From contig JADJYG010000024.1 of the NCBI GenBank assembly GCA_016719895.1, positions 1-28,442 on the forward strand: DNA of 28,442 bases, written 5' to 3'. Positions within the stretch are counted from its first letter, which is position 1. Each line of letters begins with the position of its first letter. The notes beneath the pieces were generated by a model. That model was not told the origin of the DNA. It ran no database searches and saw only the letters and a list, made by a program, of their open reading frames with translations. Shown here in pieces: positions 1-8,800 of the stretch. Position numbers and translations under genes: made by a program. The DNA is from Saprospirales bacterium. GTDB taxonomy: Bacteria; Bacteroidota; Bacteroidia; Chitinophagales; Saprospiraceae.

Positions 1-25
1 CCCGCCATTTAGCCAATTTTGGCGC

Positions 26-2506
26 TTATTCTTCACTTTCGGATTCGTCGATCGCTTCGTCGGCAGAAGTTTTCACTACTGTTACGTCTGCAATTTCATC
101 GCTGTTGTTCAGGCGGATGACTTTGACGCCCTGGGTTGCCCGGCCCATTACCCGCATTTCGTTGGCAGCGGTGCGAATGGTTACGCCGCTGGTTGTGGTG
201 ATCATGAGGTCGTCTTCGTCGGTAACTCCTTTGATCGCTACCAAATGCCCGGTTTTTTCCGTCACTTGCAGGGTTTTAACGCCCTTTCCGCCGCGACCTT
301 GCGTGGGGTAATCTTCAAGTGCCGAACGTTTGCCCATGCCTTTTTCCGAGATCACGAGTATCGTAGCATTCGGATCGTCGCGATCGACGCACACCATCCC
401 CACCACGGTGTCATTGGCTGAAGCGGGAACCTGAATACCCCGTACGCCGGCTGTGGTACGCCCCATGGGCCGCACGTCTTTTTCACTGAACCGGATCGCG
501 CGGCCCGAGCGAACAGCCAGCAGGATTTCATTATTTCCGTTTGTCAACTTGGCTTCGATCAACGCATCGCCTTCGTTGATTTCAATGGCGTTGATGCCGC
601 CTTGTCGCGGACGGGAATACGCCTCCAACAGCGTTTTTTTGATCTGTCCGCGTTTGGTGCAAAAGATGATAAAGTGGTTGTTGATAAATTCCCCGTCGTC
701 GAGCTTTTTCACGATGATGAAGGCGCGCACCCGGTCTTCCTTCGGAATATTCAACAAATTCTGAATGACGCGGCCGGCGGTAGCCTTGGCGCCTTCCGGT
801 ATTTCATACACTTTCAGCCAGAAGCAGCGGCCGCTTTCTGTGAAGAGCAAAAGGGTTTGGTGGTTGGTGGCGACAAACATATGTTCCACGAAATCTTCCT
901 CCCGGGTGCGAACGCCTTGCGCGCCACGGCCGCCGCGGCCTTGTGCGCGGTACTCCGTTACTGGCGTACGTTTAATATAGCCGGCATGGCTGATCGTGAT
1001 AACCACTTCTTCATCTTCGATCAGGTCTTCAATGCTGATGTCAGCTTCATCAATTTCGATGGTGGTGCGCCGGGGATCGCTGAACCGCTCGGTGATATCG
1101 GTCAATTCCTGCTTGATAATTCCGCGTTGCAATAATTCATCAGCAAGGATCGCCTTCAGCTCGGCAATTTTTCGCTGCAGTTCATCGTACTCTGCCCGCA
1201 CTTTATCCCGCTCCAGGCCGGTGAGCTGCTGGAGGCGCATGGCCAGGATAGCCCGGGATTGTATTTCCGTTAGCCCGAACCGTTCCATCAGGCCCTCGCG
1301 GGCGGTGTCTACGTCCTTGGATGACCGGATAAGGGCGATAACCTCGTCCAGGTGATCCAGGGCGATGAGCAAGCCCTCCAGGATATGGGCGCGTTCTTCG
1401 GCTTTGCGCAACTCGAAGCGGGTGCGTCGAACGATAACCTCCAGCCTGAATTTGATAAATTCCTCAATCAGGTCCTTCAGATTCAGGGTCCTGGGCCGGC
1501 CGTTCACCAGTGCAATGTTATTGATTCCATAACTGGTTTGCAGCGGCGTCAGTTTGAACAGTTGGCTCAAAATGACGTTGGCAGCGGCGTCGCGTTTGAT
1601 CTCGATGACCACGCGCACGCCTTCGCGGTTGGATTCATCCCGCACATCGGCTATTCCCAGTACCTTTTTTTCATTGACCAGGTCTGCAATTTTCGAGATC
1701 AGCATGGCTTTGTTGACCTGGTAGGGGATTTCAGTCACAATAATGGCCTCCCGGCCTTTATTGTCCGTTTCAATTTCTGTTTTTGCCCGCACCACCACGC
1801 GGCCACGGCCGGTTCGCAAGCCTTCCCGGACGCCCGACATGCCGTAAATGATGCCGCCGGTTGGGAAATCCGGGGCCTGTACGAATTGCATCAATTCCTC
1901 GATGTCGATTTCGGGATTGTCGACCGTGGCGATAATAGCGGCGCAGACCTCGCCGAGGTTGTGCGGCATCATGTTGGTAGCCATGCCGACGGCAATACCA
2001 CTGGCGCCATTGACCAGCAAATTCGGGAATTTAGTTGGCAACACGGTCGGTTCTTCCAGGGAGTCGTCGAAATTCAATTGAAAATCGACGGTCTCTTTAT
2101 CGATATCCCCCAGCATTTCATCCGCTACCCGGCGCAGGCGGGCTTCCGTATATCGCATGGCTGCCGGGCTGTCGCCGTCCATCGAACCAAAGTTTCCTTG
2201 CCCGTCCACGAGTGGATAGCGCAAGCTCCATTCCTGGGCCATGCGCACCATGGTGTCGTATACCGAACTGTCGCCATGCGGGTGGTATTTACCCAAAACT
2301 TCCCCAACAATCCGGGCAGATTTCTTATAAGGCTTATTGTAGGCCACGCCCAAATCCAGCATACCATAAAGCACGCGGCGATGGACCGGCTTAAGCCCGT
2401 CGCGCACATCGGGCAGTGCACGGCTTACGATCACCGACATGGAATAGTCGATGTACGCGGTTTTAAGTTCATCCTCAATGTTGATGGAAACAATCCTCGA
2501 GTCCAT
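26..2506 (-). CDS. gyrA: DNA gyrase subunit A
   Basis: This is the breakage-reunion subunit of the type II topoisomerase that introduces negative supercoils; it works in the cytoplasm as A2B2 with GyrB, which is not in this window. The 826 residues match the usual family length. The N-terminal domain contains the DNA-gate motif HPHGDSSVYDTMVRMA (about residues 75-90) and the catalytic tyrosine Y119 in AAMRYTEARL. The two positions that commonly mutate in quinolone resistance are the ancestral Ser (S80) and Asp (D84), so no such change is visible. The C-terminal pinwheel carries a gyrA box of the form QGRGGRG and a second QGRGGKG in a later blade, which argues for GyrA over ParC. The tail is acidic (ESESEE). 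It lies downstream of pgk across a 365-bp gap and probably has its own promoter. Confidence 0.97.
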   Translation of the reverse strand: MDSRIVSINIEDELKTAYIDYSMSVIVSRALPDVRDGLKPVHRRVLYGMLDLGVAYNKPYKKSARIVGEVLGKYHPHGDSSVYDTMVRMAQEWSLRYPLVDGQGNFGSMDGDSPAAMRYTEARLRRVADEMLGDIDKETVDFQLNFDDSLEEPTVLPTKFPNLLVNGASGIAVGMATNMMPHNLGEVCAAIIATVDNPEIDIEELMQFVQAPDFPTGGIIYGMSGVREGLRTGRGRVVVRAKTEIETDNKGREAIIVTEIPYQVNKAMLISKIADLVNEKKVLGIADVRDESNREGVRVVIEIKRDAAANVILSQLFKLTPLQTSYGINNIALVNGRPRTLNLKDLIEEFIKFRLEVIVRRTRFELRKAEERAHILEGLLIALDHLDEVIALIRSSKDVDTAREGLMERFGLTEIQSRAILAMRLQQLTGLERDKVRAEYDELQRKIAELKAILADELLQRGIIKQELTDITERFSDPRRTTIEIDEADISIEDLIEDEEVVITISHAGYIKRTPVTEYRAQGRGGRGAQGVRTREEDFVEHMFVATNHQTLLLFTESGRCFWLKVYEIPEGAKATAGRVIQNLLNIPKEDRVRAFIIVKKLDDGEFINNHFIIFCTKRGQIKKTLLEAYSRPRQGGINAIEINEGDALIEAKLTNGNNEILLAVRSGRAIRFSEKDVRPMGRTTAGVRGIQVPASANDTVVGMVCVDRDDPNATILVISEKGMGKRSALEDYPTQGRGGKGVKTLQVTEKTGHLVAIKGVTDEDDLMITTTSGVTIRTAANEMRVMGRATQGVKVIRLNNSDEIADVTVVKTSADEAIDESESEE

Positions 2507-2600
2507 TCTTCGATTTTACAAGTTATAAATTTCGCTGGCGGTGTGGAACCGGTAATATTCAGGCAGGATATGTTAAAAGCTGTTGCCGCCAACCGGTGCG

Positions 2601-2608
2601 CGAAGGTA
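2601..2608 (-). promoter_or_regulatory. possible gyrA -7 box
   Basis: On the minus strand this reads TACCTTCG, one base from the Bacteroidota -7 consensus TAnnTTTG, about 95 nt before the gyrA start codon. No clear TTG lies at the expected -33 distance, so the call is weak. Confidence 0.25.
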
Positions 2609-2794
2609 CTAAATTTAACGGTTTCTACCCTTATAAGGCGGACGGGTAAAAAACTTTAAACGGCTGCATTAAGGTCAAAAATGGTTAAAATTTGCAACCA
2701 GGTGCGCCCGGGATCGTGTCCATCGGGTATGAAGGAAATCCGGCGCTGGAGGCGTATATTTCGGGTTTTGGAAACATCCATAAACTTTAGATGC

Positions 2795-2831
2795 GGAGGG
2801 CAGGAGTTTAACTTTTCAACTCCTGCCCTTC
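2795..2831. terminator. hairpin downstream of pgk, likely terminator
   Basis: Perfect 11-bp arms GGGCAGGAGTT (2798-2808) and AACTCCTGCCC (2818-2828) flank a 9-nt loop, and the stem can be extended outward with one bulge. The T-rich tract (TTCCTTGTTTTA) follows on the plus strand, whereas the only upstream gene, pgk, is on the minus strand where the tail is not U-rich. It may still be the 3' end of pgk mRNA. Confidence 0.5.
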
Positions 2832-2871
2832 CTTGTTTTATTCCCGGTTTGGGGTAAGCGGGGAAATGCGC

Positions 2872-4074
2872 TTAGCCGGCAATCGCCTTGATACCCGGCA
2901 ATGCCTTCCCTTCCAGGTATTCCAGCATAGCGCCGCCGCCAGTGGATACAAAACTGACTTTTTTGGCTAGTTTCAGTTGGTTGACGGCAGCCACAGAATC
3001 GCCGCCGCCGACCATGGAGAAAGCGCCGGATTTGGTGGCGCGGGCTACAGCCTTGGCGATATATTTGGTACCTTCAGCAAAAGCGGGCATTTCAAAAACC
3101 CCCATTGGGCCGTTCCAGACGATAGTTTTGCTTTGCCGGATCGCGCGGCCAAATGATTTCGCTGCGACAGGGCCTATGTCCAGTCCCATCCAGCTTTCGG
3201 GAATTTGGTGGCTGGGAAAAATCCGGACGGTTGCGTCAGCTGCAAACTTGTCGCCGCACAAGGAGTCTTTGGGCAGCAGCACTTTAACTCCGGCGGCTTT
3301 TGCTTTTTTCAAAAATTCTTTTGCGGCCTTTACCCGGTCCGGCTCCACAAGGGAGTTTCCTATACTGCCTTTTTTTGCCAACATGAACGTGTATGCCATG
3401 GCTCCACCGATAATGATTTGGTCGGCGAAGTCGAGGAACCGTTCCAGCAAAACAATTTTATCGCTTACTTTAGCGCCTCCAACTACACAGGTAACAGGCT
3501 TTTCCGGATGCTGCATGACGCGCCGTGCGTTTTCAATTTCGCGTTCCATGAGGAAGCCGAAACATTTGTGTTGCGGGTCAAAATAGTTGGCTACGATGGT
3601 TGTGCTGGCATGCGCGCGGTGGGCAGTGCCAAAAGCGTCATTGACATAGACATCAGCCAGGGCGGCCAGTTTTTGCGCGAACTCGGGGTTGCCCTGCTCT
3701 TCTTCTGCATAAAACCGCGTATTTTCGAGCAACAGGACCTCTCCAGGTTTGAGGGCGGCGGCTTTTTTCACGGGGACTTTACCGATACAATCCTCTGCGA
3801 AATGAACCCGGGCCTTCAGTTTTTTCCGCAGGTGTTTGACCAGGTGCCGGAGGGTGAACTTTTCCCGGTTGATACTACCGTCGGCATTCCGTTTTTCCAG
3901 GGGCCGTCCAAGGTGCGACATCAGGATTGCCGAACCGCCCTGGTCCAGAATATGTCGTATGGTCGGAAGGGCTTCCCGGATACGGGTATCGTCCGTGATC
4001 GAATAGGATTTATCCAGCGGAACGTTGAAATCGACTCGGATGAGCGCTTTTTTATCTTTAAAATTGATTTTCAT
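2872..4074 (-). CDS. pgk: phosphoglycerate kinase
   Basis: This glycolytic enzyme transfers the acyl phosphate of 1,3-bisphosphoglycerate to ADP in the cytoplasm. The 400 residues match the bacterial family length. Visible hallmarks are the N-terminal substrate-binding RVDFNVPLD (about 13-21), SHLGRP (about 53-58), GGAKVSDKI in the hinge region, and the nucleotide-binding GGGDS (356-360) near the C-terminus. The ATG start immediately precedes the conserved MKINFKDKKALIRVDFN opening. It lies directly downstream of gap, the previous enzyme of the pathway, on the same strand. A strong intrinsic terminator sits in the 83-bp gap and ends about 20 nt before this start codon. pgk is therefore expressed either by read-through/attenuation or from a promoter inside that short gap or the end of gap; I see no clear TAnnTTTG box there. 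Confidence 0.97.
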   Translation of the reverse strand: MKINFKDKKALIRVDFNVPLDKSYSITDDTRIREALPTIRHILDQGGSAILMSHLGRPLEKRNADGSINREKFTLRHLVKHLRKKLKARVHFAEDCIGKVPVKKAAALKPGEVLLLENTRFYAEEEQGNPEFAQKLAALADVYVNDAFGTAHRAHASTTIVANYFDPQHKCFGFLMEREIENARRVMQHPEKPVTCVVGGAKVSDKIVLLERFLDFADQIIIGGAMAYTFMLAKKGSIGNSLVEPDRVKAAKEFLKKAKAAGVKVLLPKDSLCGDKFAADATVRIFPSHQIPESWMGLDIGPVAAKSFGRAIRQSKTIVWNGPMGVFEMPAFAEGTKYIAKAVARATKSGAFSMVGGGDSVAAVNQLKLAKKVSFVSTGGGAMLEYLEGKALPGIKAIAG

Positions 4075-4093
4075 AGAACCTTTTTCTGGTCGG

Positions 4094-4143
4094 AAATAAA
4101 AAAGGACAGGATATGCTCAGGCGAACCGGAGCAAACCCTGTCC
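4094..4143 (-). terminator. intrinsic terminator between gap and pgk
   Basis: Outer arms GGACAGG (4104-4110) and CCTGTCC (4137-4143) enclose an inner stem TGCTC (4114-4118)/GAGCA (4129-4133). On the minus strand the hairpin is followed at once by TTTTTTATTT. This is a textbook Rho-independent terminator for gap, but it also forms part of the leader of any transcript continuing into pgk. Confidence 0.85.
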
Positions 4144-4157
4144 AGGTTCCCAAAAGT

Positions 4158-5150
4158 TTAGATCATAACCGCCAAATCGGCGAGGCGGGCGGAGTAACCA
4201 GCTTCGTTGTCGTACCACCCTACGATACGGCAGGTGTTGCCATTGACCTGGGTCAGTCCCGAGTCAAAAATACAGGAGTGGGTATTGCGGACGATATCGC
4301 CGCTCACGATCGGGTCGGCCGTATATTCGAGAATACCTTTCAGGTTGCTTTCAGCGGCTGCTTTAAATACAGCATTGATTTCTTCCACCGTGGCTGCTTT
4401 TCTGATACTGCAAACGCAGTCGGTAACGGAGCCGGTAGCCACGGGTACCCGCATGGAGTGCGCGGCAATTTTGCCTTTGAGGTGCGGCGCCACGAGTACT
4501 ACGGCTTTAGCTGCGCCGGTACTGGTAGGCACGATGTTTTGGGCAGCAGCACGCGCGCGGCGCAGGTCGCGGTGCGGGGCATCCTGGAGGTTTTGGTCGG
4601 ACGTATACGCATGTATCGTGTTCATGAACAGCTGCTCGACGCCGAAGGCTTTGTCGAGCGTCATGATCATGGGCACCAGGCAGTTGGTGGTACAGGAAGC
4701 ATTCGACAGGATCAGGTCGGTATTTTTGATATCCTGATGGTTGGCGCCGATTACGAAAGTCGGAACGTCATCCGCTTTGGGCGGGGCGGAAAGCACAACG
4801 CGTTTGGCGCCGGCCTGCAGGTGCAAGCCTGCTTTCTCGCGGTCCAGAAAAATTCCGGTACATTCGAGCACGACATCCACCTGAAGGTCTTTCCAGGGGC
4901 ACTCTGCCGGGTTTTTGACGGCGGAACCGAGAATTTTTTGCCCATTTACATACAGATGGCCTTCGTCTGCAGAAACGGTACCTTCAAACTGACCATGCAT
5001 GGTGTCGTACTTGAGCAGGTGCGCCAGTGTATGGTTGTCGGTAAGGTCATTGATGGCGACCACTTCAACGTCGTTTCTTTTCAGGAGGTTGCGGAACGTG
5101 AGGCGACCGATGCGGCCGAAGCCATTAATAGCGATACGTTTTTTAGCCAT
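4158..5150 (-). CDS. gap: glyceraldehyde-3-phosphate dehydrogenase, type I
   Basis: This enzyme oxidises glyceraldehyde-3-phosphate to 1,3-bisphosphoglycerate with NAD and phosphate in the cytoplasm. It has 330 residues, the normal length. The N-terminal Rossmann motif is AINGFGRIGRL (about 7-17). The active-site nucleophile is Cys153 in SNASCTTNC, and the catalytic base is His180 in MNTIHAYT. An Asp (D35, in AINDLTD) at the end of the second strand fits NAD rather than NADP preference by family rules. The C-terminal WYDNEAGYS motif is intact. It is followed by an intrinsic terminator and then pgk, the next step in the pathway. A candidate promoter with TAATTTTG lies about 80 nt upstream of the start codon. 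Confidence 0.97.
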   Translation of the reverse strand: MAKKRIAINGFGRIGRLTFRNLLKRNDVEVVAINDLTDNHTLAHLLKYDTMHGQFEGTVSADEGHLYVNGQKILGSAVKNPAECPWKDLQVDVVLECTGIFLDREKAGLHLQAGAKRVVLSAPPKADDVPTFVIGANHQDIKNTDLILSNASCTTNCLVPMIMTLDKAFGVEQLFMNTIHAYTSDQNLQDAPHRDLRRARAAAQNIVPTSTGAAKAVVLVAPHLKGKIAAHSMRVPVATGSVTDCVCSIRKAATVEEINAVFKAAAESNLKGILEYTADPIVSGDIVRNTHSCIFDSGLTQVNGNTCRIVGWYDNEAGYSARLADLAVMI

Positions 5151-5229
5151 TTTATTGCTGGTTGTTGTAATGAGTTGAACAATGGAGGCGGGAAGGTATG
5201 CGCGCCGCTTCGCGTGCCGGAAGGCGCCG

Positions 5230-5257
5230 CAAAATTAGGTTTTTACCGGCAAAGCAA
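5230..5257 (-). promoter_or_regulatory. candidate gap promoter
   Basis: The minus strand carries TAATTTTG (5237 to 5230), a full match to the Bacteroidota -7 word TAnnTTTG. A TTG at 5257-5255 lies 17 nt upstream, slightly shorter than the usual -33 spacing. It sits just beyond the DUF1573 stop codon and leaves a leader of about 70 nt. Confidence 0.4.
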
Positions 5258-5266
5258 GGTAGTTTT

Positions 5267-5695
5267 TCAATGATCATCGAGTGGTTTGGGCAAAACCTTT
5301 CCGGTCATGCTCAAGGCGATGCTCATCTCTGGGTCAAAGTTGGTGGTGATGGCAATGATCTTATAAAATTCACCTTCCCTGAGTGCGTCGAATACTATTT
5401 TTATTTCGCCGGACTGCCCCGGCGAAATCGGAGATTTTGTCCAATCAACCACCGTGCAATGGCAGCCGCTTTTTACATCCAGGATGACCAGGTCTTCCGT
5501 GTATACATTTTTTACTTCGTACCGGCGTTCGACCGGTATGCCGAACGGAACCTCCCCGGTTTCGATTTGCATGGGAATCCACTCTACTTTGCCGCTATTC
5601 CGGGTGGGGTCGCCGATCTTCATTTTTTGGGCCTGGGAAGACACAGCAGTTATGGCGAACGCCGTGGCAAGGAGCATGCTGAGTACTTTGTTCAT
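5267..5695 (-). CDS. exported DUF1573 domain protein
   Basis: This is a small exported protein of 142 residues. Residues 1-22 form a signal peptide (hydrophobic LSMLLATAFAITAV, cleavage expected near SQAQ). The rest is one immunoglobulin-like DUF1573 domain, recognised from the pattern of V-x-N-V-Y-x-E-D-L-V-I-L-D-V-K-S-G-C-x-C, the later SPISPGQSGEI segment and the I-x-T-N-F-D ending. The paired cysteines in SGCHC are typical of the family. Family members are abundant in Bacteroidota and lie in the periplasm or on the surface; their function is unknown. It lies between the terminator of the large PKD protease and the candidate gap promoter, so it looks like an independent unit. No link to glycolysis is implied. 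Confidence 0.85.
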   Translation of the reverse strand: MNKVLSMLLATAFAITAVSSQAQKMKIGDPTRNSGKVEWIPMQIETGEVPFGIPVERRYEVKNVYTEDLVILDVKSGCHCTVVDWTKSPISPGQSGEIKIVFDALREGEFYKIIAITTNFDPEMSIALSMTGKVLPKPLDDH

Positions 5696-5712
5696 AGCGC
5701 CGATTTTTTCTG

Positions 5713-5720
5713 CAAAGGTA
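5713..5720 (-). promoter_or_regulatory. candidate -7 box of the DUF1573 gene
   Basis: The minus strand reads TACCTTTG, a full match to TAnnTTTG, 18 nt before the start codon. This implies a very short leader. No TTG is visible at the -33 distance. Confidence 0.35.
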
Positions 5721-5774
5721 TGCCGGCAGGATTTGGCCGAGAGCCCGGGCGTTTAACTTTTGAAAATGTTAACG

Positions 5775-5832
5775 TTTAAAAAAGCGAGGGACTGCTCTTT
5801 TGGTCCGGTAAAAGCCGTTCGAGCAGTCCCTC
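5775..5832 (-). terminator. intrinsic terminator of the PKD protease gene
   Basis: Perfect 12-bp arms GAGGGACTGCTC (5786-5797) and GAGCAGTCCCTC (5821-5832) flank a 23-nt loop. On the minus strand they are followed by GC and then six U (5778-5783). It lies 31 bp after the stop codon of the PKD protein gene. Confidence 0.88.
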
Positions 5833-5862
5833 TGGTATTTTGCGTGCAAAAAAGGGCAGCGC

Positions 5863-8800
5863 TTAGCGCTGTATGGCTATTTTGACTTGTAACACACTGG
5901 CGCCGGAACGAATCTGCAAGGTGTACAGGCCTGCCGGCTGACCGGTATAATTAAAATTCTGCCGGAGCTGGCCGGCGCCAAACCCGGCTTGCAGGCGGTC
6001 GACCATCTGGCCGAACGAATTGAACAGCGCAAACTCCAATTCCTGCCGGGCGTCGCCTTGCATGTCCACGGTAAACGCACCGGTATTTGGGTTCGGATAA
6101 AGCCGGAAATAATCCAGCCAGGCCGTTTCGTTTGTGCCGGAAAGGAGTGTGACCATTTGTTGCAGGGTGCTGGCGCCGCAATTGTTCACAACCGTCAGTT
6201 CAACGGTGTACGTACCCGGGGCGGCGTATGTATGCGTCGGACTCGATTCGGTACTGGTGTTGCCGTCTCCAAAGTTCCAGGAATATCCGGTTCCGTATTG
6301 CGATGTATTGGTAAAGGCGACGGTAGTGAGGTTTGCCGCAAAGGTAAATCCTGCAGTGGGCAAGGCGAGCGCCTCGACGTAGTCCTGCTTCGTGATCGTG
6401 TTCGCGCCAAAAGCGTTGGTCACTTCCAGGGTTACGGCATACAGCCCGGGGGTAGCGTACGTGACGGAGGGATTTTGAAGGGTGGAAGACGCGGGCGTAC
6501 CTCCCGGAAAATTCCAATTCCAGGCGCTTGGGCTTCCGGCAGACTGATCGCTGAAGGCCACCGTCAGCGGCAGGCATCCTTTTGGCAGGTTTGAAGAAAA
6601 GGCTGCAATCGGCGCCGTGCCGGAAATTTCTACGGTTTGACTCACTTCCGTTATTCCGCAGGCATTTTCAGCGCGCAATACCACCGTATAGGTGCCGGTA
6701 TTTCCGTAATTGTGCGTCGGGTTGGCTTCCACACTGGTACTGCCGTCGCCAAAATTCCAGAGGAAAGACGACGCGTTTGCCGACGTATTGGCAAGCACTA
6801 CCGATAACCCGGCGGTTTGGACGGTGAATCCCGCAGTTGGCAGCCCACTGACGGTGATCAGGGTGGTGGATGTATTGCTGCCGGAGGCATTGGAGGCAAC
6901 CAGCGTAACGGTATAAACCCCTGGCGTGGCAAAGGTAACGGTTGGCTCCGCCTGGGTAGACGATGCCGGCGTCCCGCCTTCAAACGTCCAGATGAAACTG
7001 GTGGCGCTGGCACTCGACTGGTTGGTGAACTGCACCTGCAGCGGTGCGCAACCAGATGCTGCGCTTGGGGTGAAGGCCGCCTGCGGCGGCAGTAATATCG
7101 TGATTGTTTGACTAAAGGTAGTGCTGCCGCAATTGTTGGTAGCAGTCAGTGTGACCGTGTACGTACCGTCAGCGCCATAGATATGCGTAGGATTCGCTGT
7201 ACTGCTGGTGCTGCCGTCGCCGAAATCCCACAGATATGCAGTTGCGTTTTGTGAGGTATTGGTAAACACAACGGTACCGACTGTTGTGGCAGACGCAAAT
7301 GCCGTTGCCGGCGGCGCCAATACGGTCACAAAGTTGGGCTGCGTAAACGTGCTGGTACCGGCTGCCGTCGAGGCCACCAGGGTGACGCTGTACGACCCCG
7401 GTGTGTTATACACGACTACCGGGTTCTGCAAATTGGAGGTAGCGGGTGTGCCGCCAGGAAAAGTCCAGGCCCAGCCGGTGGTGTTGCCGGAGGAGAGGTC
7501 CTGGAATTGTACGGTCAATGGTCCGCAGCCGACCGTGGTATTTGCCGTAAATCCTGCGGTGGGCGAGGTAATGATCACCACGGTTTGCGAAAAAGTCGAT
7601 GTGCCGCAGGGATTGGTGGCAGTGAGTGTGACGGTATACGTGCCATCGGCCGCGTACGTGTGACTCGGATTGGCGCCGGAGCTGGAATTGCCGTCGCCGA
7701 AATTCCAGCTGTACGCGACTGCGTTGGTGGAAATATTGGTGAAGGTGGCGGTGAGGCCGCTGGTGGTGCTGGTGAATCCGGCGCCCGGCCCGGCGTTCAC
7801 GGTGATATAATTGGTTTGTGTCGTCGAGTTGCTGCCAGCGGTATTGCTAACGGTCAGCGTGACCGTGTACGTGCCGGGCACATCGTAGGTGACTACCGGA
7901 TGCTGCGCCGAACTGGAGGAGGGTACGCCACCCTGGAAAGCCCAGCTGAAGTTGGTTGCATTGGCAGAGGAGGTACTGGTGAACTGTACTGTAAGCGGTC
8001 CGCAACCGGATGTGGGGGTGGCGCTGAAACCTGCGGTGGGCGGCGTCGCGACGGTTACTGTTTGCGTGAAGCTGTTTGTCCCGCAGGGGTTGGTTGCGGT
8101 TAGGGTGACGGTATAGGTGCCGTCGTTGGTGTATACGTGCGAGGGATTTTGAAGTGTACTGGAATTGCCGTCGCCGAAATTCCAGGCATAGGAAACCGCG
8201 TTCGTTGAGGAATTGGCGAAGGTGGCGGTATTCCCGTTTACCGCGCTGGTGAATCCGGCCGTTGGCCCGGCATTGACGGTTACGTAATTTGTTTGGGTAG
8301 CCGTGTTACTGCCGGCGGTATTGCTAACCGTCAGTGTGACGGAGTATATGCCGGGCGTATAGTATACGACGACTGGATTTTGTGCCGTGGAGTTGCCTGG
8401 CGTACCACCGGGGAATGTCCAGTTGAAGCTGGCGCTATTGGCAGAAGAGGTACTGGTGAATTGCACCGAGAGGGGTCCGCAACCGGTGACCGGCGTTGCC
8501 GTGAACCCTGCAGTTGGCGGTGTGGCGATGACGAGGGTTTGGGTAGCAGTATGGATACCGCAGGGGTTGGTAGCCGTCAGGGTTACCGTGTAGGTGCCGT
8601 CGTTGGCGTAGGTGTGCGACGGGTTTTGCTGGGCGCTCGAATTGCCGTCTCCAAAGTTCCAGGAGTAGGACACGGCGTTAGCCGACGTGTTGGTAAAGGT
8701 TGCGCTGGAGCCGTTCACCGCGCTCGTAAAACCGGCTGTTGGGCCCGGGTTGACCGTAATATAACTGGTCTGCGTAGTACTGCTGCTGCCCGCTGCGTTC

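Larger units (their letters stand above)
2507..2871. other. intergenic region between pgk and gyrA (365 bp)
   Basis: This gap holds the start region of gyrA and the end of pgk, both on the minus strand. Two things are visible: a strong hairpin at 2795-2831 and a possible gyrA -7 box at 2601-2608. A 58-codon plus-strand reading frame (2681-2857) runs straight through the hairpin and has no recognisable features, so I do not call it a gene. Confidence 0.6.

Noticed and set aside
1352..2659. 435-codon plus-strand open frame opposite gyrA
   Set aside because: It lies almost wholly antisense to a well-conserved gyrA, shows no recognisable domain, and its composition is what the reverse strand of a GC-rich gene gives.
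2681..2857. 58-residue plus-strand frame between pgk and gyrA
   Set aside because: It runs through the terminator-like hairpin, has no convincing ribosome-binding site and no recognisable feature.
3205..5273. Two long plus-strand frames opposite pgk and gap
   Set aside because: Both are antisense to unmistakable glycolytic genes and have no protein-like motifs.
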